Shown here: positions 57,743 through 64,000 of the stretch, piece by piece
Numbering within the stretch: position 1 is the first letter of the stretch
How the letters are laid out: the number at the start of each line of letters is the position of its first letter
NCBI GenBank assembly: GCA_035079385.1
Contig: JAVHKY010000071.1
Span: forward strand, 436,001 to 500,000
Source: Aspidiotus rigidus
Lineage: Eukaryota > Arthropoda > Insecta > Hemiptera > Diaspididae
DNA length: 64,000 nucleotides
Direction: 5' to 3'
The notes under the pieces: model-generated
The model's database searches: none
The model's input: only the letters and a program-made list of their open reading frames with translations
Told to the model about the DNA's origin: nothing
Program-made: the position numbers and the translations under genes

Positions 57743-60158
57743 CAGCACTGACAACGTTCATCATATAAGTACGGTCATAATAATAGCCCTTGTATTTTCA
57801 GATGTGATTGCACTGGATATTAATGTTTTCCATACCTAATTACAATAAGAATTACGCTAGGAATGTAGTATTTCCATGTGTAATTATGAGTGGAGTAATA
57901 GAGTTCCGCACGTAATTACAATTGGAATTATGGTCGGAATTTCCAAGCTGGATACTTTTCAGTCAACAGAAAATTCAAATTTTACAGTGGTTGAGGGGCA
58001 GTTCAGTGTTTCTCTCAATTACAATTGTCTGTGGTAGTACTTTGAAGGATTTCAACCAAGTCTGATGATAATGAATTGAGAATTGATGAATTTTCAAATT
58101 TTTCAAAACTTTTTGTCAATTCCCTCGCAAGACAGGTAGATATTCTTAATACATCAAGCCGATGTTGTGAGAAATTGTGAAAGAAATTTGATTTTCTTCA
58201 AAACGTCTTATTTCTAAACCAATTTTTTGCAGGGGTGCGTTATCATATAGTGCAAAGGCTACATTTCAACTCTGAACTCTTTCAGCAGCCTCCTTCCCTT
58301 CTGAAAATCACGTTTTCTATCCGCGCGAGATGACCCAGCCAAAAGTTCCAGTTGTATTTCCGGATGTAATTACACCCGGAATGAATGTCTTCCATACGTA
58401 ATTACGCTAGGAATTTAGTATTTCCATGTGTAATTATGAGTGGAGTAATAGAGTTCCGCACGTAATTACAATTGGAATTATGGTCGGAATTTCCAAGCTG
58501 GATACTTTTCAGTCACCAGAAAATTCAAATTTTACAGGAGTTGAGAGGCAGTACATTATTTCCCTCAATTACTATTGTCTGTATTATTCACTGCTGGGCT
58601 AGTTGCGGCAGCTATAGTATACTTTAATATACTGTATGCTAAGACAGAGAATCTTGAACTCTCGACCCGATCCAGGCACGTACAGCCCTATTTTAAACCT
58701 ATTAAAATTTGTTCACCGCAACTTGAAGCTTAGTTCAGGCCTAGTTTAAAGCTATAGCATAGCGTAATATACTACTATATGCTACGACTAAGGAACTCGG
58801 AGACGTAGATTTCTGTATCAGCTCAAGGGTTTGAGTTTCCAAGTCCATCAGGGGAAAGGGGTAACGTAGACTCGCGGGTTTCCATAAATGCGGTAAAGTA
58901 CAGACAGAGACATTAAAAATTCCAAAAAAATGGTTAAAAATTTCTGGACTCCGCGAAGTAAATGCTCGCAGTTCATGATGAATTTCTTTTAAATCTTAAA
59001 AAATATTTGTCACGTCAATATGATGTTGAAAGGTCTTTCTTTTCACTCTAAAGGAAAATTGCTACCTAAATTGTTGATCATTTAAATCCCCCAAATTTTG
59101 TCATTGGGTATAATTGAAGTCATAATGTGGACATGATGATATTTTAGGTGCATAATAGGGACATAATACCGGTATTTCTGCCATAGAGACATCAAAATAT
59201 TCTACAGAAAACTATGTTACTTGACATAGTTCATGCAACGTCCTGTGAACTCGAAGTCAGTTTGCTTGGTTTCAAATTGCTTGATTCCTCAATCTGTAAT
59301 AGGGATCTTGAAATTCTTGTTACATATGTGCCAAATTTCATTCCTAGTTGAGTCAAGGATAATAATATATAATGTAGGCAATTATTTGCCTTGACTAACT
59401 TCATGTAACTTATACAATGGGAGTGACGCTCTTGATGAGTTTTGAATTACTGTGAGATAAAAAATCGGGAATTACTCATGCGACAAGTATTTTTTTTTCT
59501 GCTTGTACGTGCTATTTCTTCTTTCCTTCGTTGATACTGAAGAGAAACGCTTACACAAAAAAGCAATAAAATGGTGTTCCGATACTATACCTATGAAATA
59601 ACTTTTATTGCGGTTAAGAAAAAAAAAAGGAAGACGTTCAAGGTAGTCAGACCTCGATTGCTAAATAGTTGGTTGTTGCTGGATGTTCTTCATCAACGAC
59701 ATTGTAAATATTATTGGCATTGAATTATGCCGCCCTGATCCATGTTTCTCTCAATTTGGACAAGGGATGACTTCCTTGGAATCATTTTAACTTTGAAAAT
59801 CATTCGAGAAGACACAACACGTACTACGCCCATAATATTATATACCCTAGGTTGTTAAAAATTTTATTTCATAAAACGGGAATATTTTCGAAGACGAACT
59901 CTCCGAGTGTAGATTGAAGATGTAGTGAGTTCTGTATTAACTGTTATACTTATCATTACAGAGGTCTCTCATTGAGAAAATGATACGTAATCGCAAAATA
60001 TCTGAAAAATAAAGGTCTTGGATCAGTTTGAAATGGTAATTAAAAGCCCTCTATCAATGATCAAAACTAGCGATATATACCTTTGCATGTCTGAGATGTC
60101 TGAGAGGTCTTTATTTTTTTATACAAAAGGATTTAACCGTGGAGAGAATTTAATTAGA
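57743..60158. other. No gene; one ~200-bp direct repeat
   Basis: About 57822-58040 and 58384-58580 are >90 percent alike (ACGCTAGGAATGTAGTATTT, GTGTAATTATGAGTGGAGTA, GTAATTACAATTGGAATTAT and so on), spaced ~560 bp. They could be the two ends of a small element (LTR-like) since similar GTAATTAC motifs recur between them. The rest of the interval shows nothing assignable. Confidence 0.45.
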
Positions 60159-60839
60159 ACAAGAAAAAACCGGCTTTATTCTCCACATACAAATAAGTTT
60201 TTACAACAGAAGTTCGACATTTCAAAGCATCCCGCTTCTTCATCAGGAACTAGAATAAAACTGACAGGCAAAAACGGAGAAAAAGGTGAAAACACAACGA
60301 ACAGATGAGCCAGTCGAAAATTGTAGCTGACTCACCCGTTCGATGTGATGACATTAGAATAAACATTCGCTAGGTCGCCTGTATCGGTTTTAAAGTTGAC
60401 CGTATTCTTACTTTTAATAATATTGACAATTTCTAAAATTTTCCTCTTTTTATCATTGTCTTCTCTTCCTACAATCACTGTCTTGGGAAAGTCAAACTGA
60501 TGACCAGTGCCAAGAGAGTGGGAGGATAAAGCCGTACAATCGCTACGATTCTTGACATCATTCTTATGTTGGTTAACACGACATTTAAGCAACTGGCGAG
60601 TTTCACCCACATAAGTACTGGGGCAGCCAGAACAGGGGATAGAATAGACAACACCAGATCTTTTTTCCACAGGGACTTTATCTTTAGTGTGGGAGAAAAA
60701 CATTTCTCTGCTGGTGTTGTGGTTACCGAAAGATATACTAACATCAGGGTCAAGAGTAAGCAAGTGCTTACGTATGATTGTACTGCTTTTTCCTATGTAG
60801 GGTATAGAGAAGAATCTTTTCTTTTGGGTTATCCGAGTA

Positions 60840-61666
60840 GCCGTTTGAATTTTACTTTTGAAACTGAATCTGACTCTACTTTGAATTTTTTAGACATTAG
60901 TATCATTAAACTTCAGGACAAATTTATTTTTAGACATTTCGAAAAACCTACCCACACGGGCAGGTGTATCAACTTTTATTCTAATCAACCTTTTAAATTT
61001 AAATTGAATACGGCTGTTAATCTTAAGAATAACCTCATATCCAGTTCCGACTCTTGTTTTCATGACGACATGCTTAATCATTTACAATTTATCCTCAAAA
61101 ATAATGGGTATCCTTTTTCTTTCATTAATAACGTAATTAAAACTCCTCTTGTTAGGTCTACTCGGATAACCCAAAAGAAAAGATTCTTCTCTATACCCTA
61201 CATAGGAAAAAGCAGTACAATCATACGTAAGCACTTGCTTACTCTTGACCCTGATGTTAGTATATCTTTCGGTAACCACAACACCAGCAGAGAAATGTTT
61301 TTCTCCCACACTAAAGATAAAGTCCCTGTGGAAAAAAGATCTGGTGTTGTCTATTCTATCCCCTGTTCTGGCTGCCCCAGTACTTATGTGGGTGAAACTC
61401 GCCAGTTGCTTAAATGTCGTGTTAACCAACATAAGAATGATGTCAAGAATCGTAGCGATTGTACGGCTTTATCCTCCCACTCTCTTGGCACTGGTCATCA
61501 GTTTGACTTTCCCAAGACAGTGATTGTAGGAAGAGAAGACAATGATAAAAAGAGGAAAATTTTAGAAATTGTCAATATTATTAAAAGTAAGAATACGGTC
61601 AACTTTAAAACCGATACAGGCGACCTAGCGAATGTTTATTCTAATGTCATCACATCGAACGGGTGA
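60840..61666 (+). pseudogene. Penelope-like protein, C-terminal part with GIY-YIG endonuclease
   Basis: The open frame from 60566 includes ~90 codons of inverted-arm sequence; true Penelope coding begins about 60840. It ends with the endonuclease domain (Tyr in VVYSIPC, YVGET, Arg in CRVNQHK; catalytic-type residues present) and FKTDTGDLANVYSNV before the stop. In life this nuclease nicks DNA to prime reverse transcription. Without the RT it is a fragment. Confidence 0.85.
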
Positions 61667-61751
61667 GTCAGCTACAATTTTCGACTGGCTCATCTGTTCG
61701 TTGTGTTTTCACCTTTTTCTCCGTTTTTGCCTGTCAGTTTTATTCTAGTTC

Positions 61752-61790
61752 CTGATGAAGAAGCGGGATGCTTCGAAACGTCGAACTTCT
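61752..61790 (+). ncRNA. Hammerhead-ribozyme-like motif in the Penelope 3' region
   Basis: CCTGATGAAGAAGCGGGATG followed by CTTCGAAACGTCG has the conserved CUGAUGA box, a 5-bp stem GAAGC/GCTTC, the GAAAC box and GUC, in the order used by minimal type I hammerheads described in Penelope elements. The inverted arm has the same motif with GAAATGTC. Cleavage is inferred from motif only. Confidence 0.6.
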
Positions 61791-61839
61791 GTTGTAAAAA
61801 CTTTTTTGTATGGGGAGAATACAGCCAGTTTTTTCTTGT

Positions 61840-62560
61840 TTTTATTTTTTTATTTCAATTCAAGATCGCAACACAATGTTTTATTAATTTTACCAAAGTC
61901 GTTATTTCGACAATGATCACAATGATGATCAAACCCGTTCAAACCGAAGAATGATAAGAAAATGAAAAAATAACACGAAATTTTCTAGAATCTTAGTGAA
62001 ACTCAAAATACTCGGGTGAAACTTATTATTGGAAAAGTACAGTAGAAGTAATTAATAACCTTCTCCTATCTGGTCAGACTGATTGTTCTTCACACTTTTC
62101 TCTCAAGTTTTTGTTTACCTGGCATGCCTGCCTAGCGTGCACACGGTCAACAATTTTGTCTGCTCTTTCTCGATTAATAGACACACTTACTGATTCCGGT
62201 GGGTAAAGTTAATTCAGTGTTGCCAAACAAAAGAATCAAACGCCGTTGACTAGTATCAGAAAATCCCATCATACCCCAATAAATTACAACAAAACTCGGA
62301 AAAATTATACTCGTTCTTTAAAATAAAATGAATATTGCTGAATTCCGTTCTAGTTTAATATTCATCCTGCTAAAATTTCATAATTTGATCATATCATCAA
62401 TTTTCTGTGTATAATATATAGTTTGATAACAGTGATACACTGATTCACAAGAGAATCCCGCCATTTCCCCAATTTTTCAATAGGAAACTTCCTCTTCCTC
62501 ACACGGTTCCTCGTTCCTCCATCAAAATTCTTTTTCATAATTGATATAACAATACGCCGC
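61840..62560. other. No gene; upstream region of the Crypton recombinase
   Basis: AT-rich sequence with no ORF of note. An in-frame stop lies at about 62540 before the recombinase repeats, so the coding start cannot be further upstream without splicing. Confidence 0.35.
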
Positions 62561-62568
62561 TACCATCG

Positions 62569-62697
62569 ACGTCCTTTGAGAACGATCGAGAATTCGAAGA
62601 ACTATCAAATATGTCGTTTGAGAACGACCATGAATTCGAAGAACCATCAGATACATCGTTTGAGAACGACCATGAATTCGAAGAACCATCAGATTTG
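62569..62697 (+). repeat. 42-bp coding tandem repeat, three copies
   Basis: TCGTTTGAGAACGACCATGA plus ATTCGAAGAACCATCAGATACA is repeated three times; the last two encode SFENDHEFEEPSD at the recombinase N-terminus, and the first, more diverged, lies before the chosen ATG but in frame. Confidence 0.85.
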
Positions 62698-63918
62698 TCG
62701 CGGTCACGACGGGAAAGAGCTGAAGAAATCAAAAATCAGCTATTGCCTTCCGCATCTAGAAAGAAGTACTTAACCACTTACAATAATTTCATTATGTGGT
62801 CAAGAAAACACGCATCAGGCTCTTTCGACGAAGATACGCTACTTATATACTTCGATTATTTAGTGGGAAAACCTATCGCTCCTCCTACTCTCTGGAGTTA
62901 CTACTCTATGTTGAAGAGTACTCTCGCAACGTATCATAAAATCAATATTGAAAAATATTGCCAGCTGAATGCGTTCATTAAGAGACAAAATGAGAACTAC
63001 GTTCCGACAAAAGCGCCGATTTTTCACCCTGAAGAACTTAAAAATTTCATAGCTAATGCTTTAGACCATGATTACTTGGCAATTAAAACGGTTGCGGTAT
63101 TCGGCTTATTTGGAGCTTTAAGGTGCGATGAATTCACAAAAATGCTCATTCAACATGTTCGAAAAGAAGGTAATAATATTATTGTAGTTGACGTACCTGA
63201 TACGAAGAATAAGGTACCGAGAAAGTTCGTTATTGATAATCCAGAATTTATTAAAATAGTCGATAAATACAGGTCTTTGCGACCACAAAGTACAGATACT
63301 GATCGATTTTTTATGCACTATGCAAAAGGAAGATGCACACGTCAAGTAATTGGTATAAATTCATTCTATAAAATGCCAAGAGAAATTGCCGAGTTCTTAA
63401 AATTGCCAAATTCAGACGCATACACAGGTCATTCGTTTCGTAGATCATCAGCTTCAATGATGGCAAATGCAGGCGCTAGTACACGAATACTACAAAAACA
63501 TGGTGGTTGGAAATCGGCAAAAATTGCTGAACAATATGTCGAAGATAGCACACGGTTCAAACAAAAAACAGCGAGTTTTATAAATGCAGCATTTCAAGAT
63601 TTTCATTTATCTTCTATCAATAACGAAAACCTTACAGATGACTCAGCTGTACTGCAAACATCATCAGTTGCATCTACGAATTCTCAATCACGATCACATA
63701 CACTTTCTGAAAATCAAAATAATGAAAACTCCCGTAAGTCTGCTGAAAATCCGAATACTGTTGTAAGTGGAATTAATTTAGATGATTTCATTATCGAAGA
63801 ATTTGCGCAAGAATTTTCTCCGGCAGAGGTTTCAAAACCACTTGTATGCGGAGGTAATACGTACCATTTTAACAACTGTAACAATGTCAAGATTATTATT
63901 AACAATTCCAAGCAATGA
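62611..63918 (+). CDS. Crypton-type tyrosine recombinase, intact
   Basis: 435 aa, single exon, no stops. An acidic N-terminal repeat is followed by an SRSRRERAEEIKNQLLP segment, an N-terminal SAM-like DNA-binding region (RKKYLTTYNNFIMWSRKH, DTLLIYFDYLVGK, STLATYHKINIEKY) and the catalytic domain with the complete set: Arg171 (GALRCDEF), Lys in TKNKVPRKF (~199-205), His274-x-x-Arg277 (TGHSFRRSSA), His297/Trp300 (QKHGGWKS) and Tyr309 (AEQYVEDS). The Asn-rich tail ends CNNVKIIINN, a cysteine-containing end often seen in insect Crypton-related proteins. Such enzymes integrate and excise Crypton DNA elements through a 3'-phosphotyrosine intermediate. The intact active site means it may be a functional transposase or a domesticated gene. 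Start chosen at 62611 because an upstream in-frame stop lies ~70 bp away. Confidence 0.88.
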   Translation: MSFENDHEFEEPSDTSFENDHEFEEPSDLSRSRRERAEEIKNQLLPSASRKKYLTTYNNFIMWSRKHASGSFDEDTLLIYFDYLVGKPIAPPTLWSYYSMLKSTLATYHKINIEKYCQLNAFIKRQNENYVPTKAPIFHPEELKNFIANALDHDYLAIKTVAVFGLFGALRCDEFTKMLIQHVRKEGNNIIVVDVPDTKNKVPRKFVIDNPEFIKIVDKYRSLRPQSTDTDRFFMHYAKGRCTRQVIGINSFYKMPREIAEFLKLPNSDAYTGHSFRRSSASMMANAGASTRILQKHGGWKSAKIAEQYVEDSTRFKQKTASFINAAFQDFHLSSINNENLTDDSAVLQTSSVASTNSQSRSHTLSENQNNENSRKSAENPNTVVSGINLDDFIIEEFAQEFSPAEVSKPLVCGGNTYHFNNCNNVKIIINNSKQ

Positions 63919-64000
63919 GTTTGCTGAATTTTGATCAGCAACCATATTGATCTCCAATTTTCGTTCCATCTCCAAATTTGGTCTCTAGAAGTCAATTTAT

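Larger units (their letters stand above)
60159..61839 (+). mobile_element. Penelope-like element with inverted 682-bp duplication
   Basis: Left arm 60159-60840 and right arm 61158-61839 are near-perfect inverted repeats around a 317-bp unique core (60841-61157). The plus strand from ~60840 to a stop at 61664 reads the end of a Penelope protein: the post-RT region (STLNFLDISI, FEKPTHTGRCINFYSNQPF) then the GIY-YIG endonuclease (SGVVYSIPCSGCPSTYVGET, RVNQHKNDVKNR). The reverse transcriptase itself is missing, so the copy is 5' truncated. The inverted left arm encodes the same endonuclease on the minus strand (60332-60763, identical 143 aa). Penelope elements often carry partial inverted copies at the 5' side. 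The identity of the arms implies a recent event. Confidence 0.88.

Noticed and set aside
60475..60763. Separate genes on each arm of the Penelope palindrome
   Set aside because: They are the same endonuclease sequence duplicated in reverse; shadow frames (TLMLVYLSV...) are alternative readings of it.

Overview
This is eukaryotic nuclear DNA, almost certainly from an insect. It has GT-AG introns, no operons, AT-rich spacers and a short (AACCT)n tract that matches the insect TTAGG telomere motif. The transposon mix (Helitrons with OTU-type ORFs, Penelope, Crypton, Tigger, MULE, copia, MITEs) suggests a repeat-rich arthropod. A hemipteran is my guess, but I cannot prove the taxon from this window. 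Most of the 64 kb is a stack of nested mobile elements. Only two loci look like ordinary intron-bearing genes.

Layout. 1-1217 (-): MULE transposase with an N-terminal FLYWCH zinc finger, running off the left edge. 1268-1990: ~280-bp tandem repeat. 2033-13259 (-): a protein-primed-type family B DNA polymerase gene of the kind carried by Polinton/adintovirus-like elements. It is broken by two large insertions, one in-frame stop and two frameshifts. The insertions are Helitron 1 (3573-5748) and a 4.7-kb copy of an unclassified inverted-repeat element (7887-12599), which itself holds Helitron 2 (8147-10477). Compact, intron-less small ORFs, two of them cysteine-rich, follow at 13316-15618 and probably belong to the same virus-like element. 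16230-20036 (-): a spliced gene whose first two exons encode the N-terminal domain of the mitochondrial calcium uniporter (MCU), joined to exons of unknown origin. 20706-24540 (+): repeats, then a decayed Helitron protein (OTU plus Helitron-like N domain) with three nested MITEs. 25467-30169: piggyBac-like MITE, a nested pair of 8-bp-TSD elements around a large inverted repeat, and a TA-flanked foldback element.

30720-46790 (-): one long-decayed Ty1/copia retrotransposon, split by at least six insertions: a 71-bp-arm hairpin, Helitron 3 (33715-37268), a second copy of the unclassified element (37327-40342), two small foldback elements, a Tigger DNA transposon (42339-44883, itself carrying a MITE) and a MITE at 45249-45710. 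47427-48940: palindromes and a hairpin array. 49434-51935 (-): a six-exon gene of unknown function with one reading-frame break. 54340-55335: 45-bp minisatellite with a 225-bp higher-order unit, then telomere-like and GCGGAC repeats. 56249-57730: 5'-truncated jockey/CR1-like LINE with a perfect 12-bp target duplication. 60159-61839: Penelope-like element with a near-perfect 682-bp inverted duplication and a hammerhead-ribozyme-like motif. 62611-63918 (+): intact 435-aa Crypton-type tyrosine recombinase.

How the parts relate. The nesting gives relative ages: the polymerase element and the copia element are oldest; the unclassified element and Tigger are younger; Helitron 2 and the 460-bp MITE are younger still. 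The Penelope inverted arms and the Crypton ORF look youngest or most conserved. The least explained items are the unclassified ~3-kb element with GTYAYGGTACAAGTA ends, the small genes beside the polymerase, and the MCU-fusion gene.
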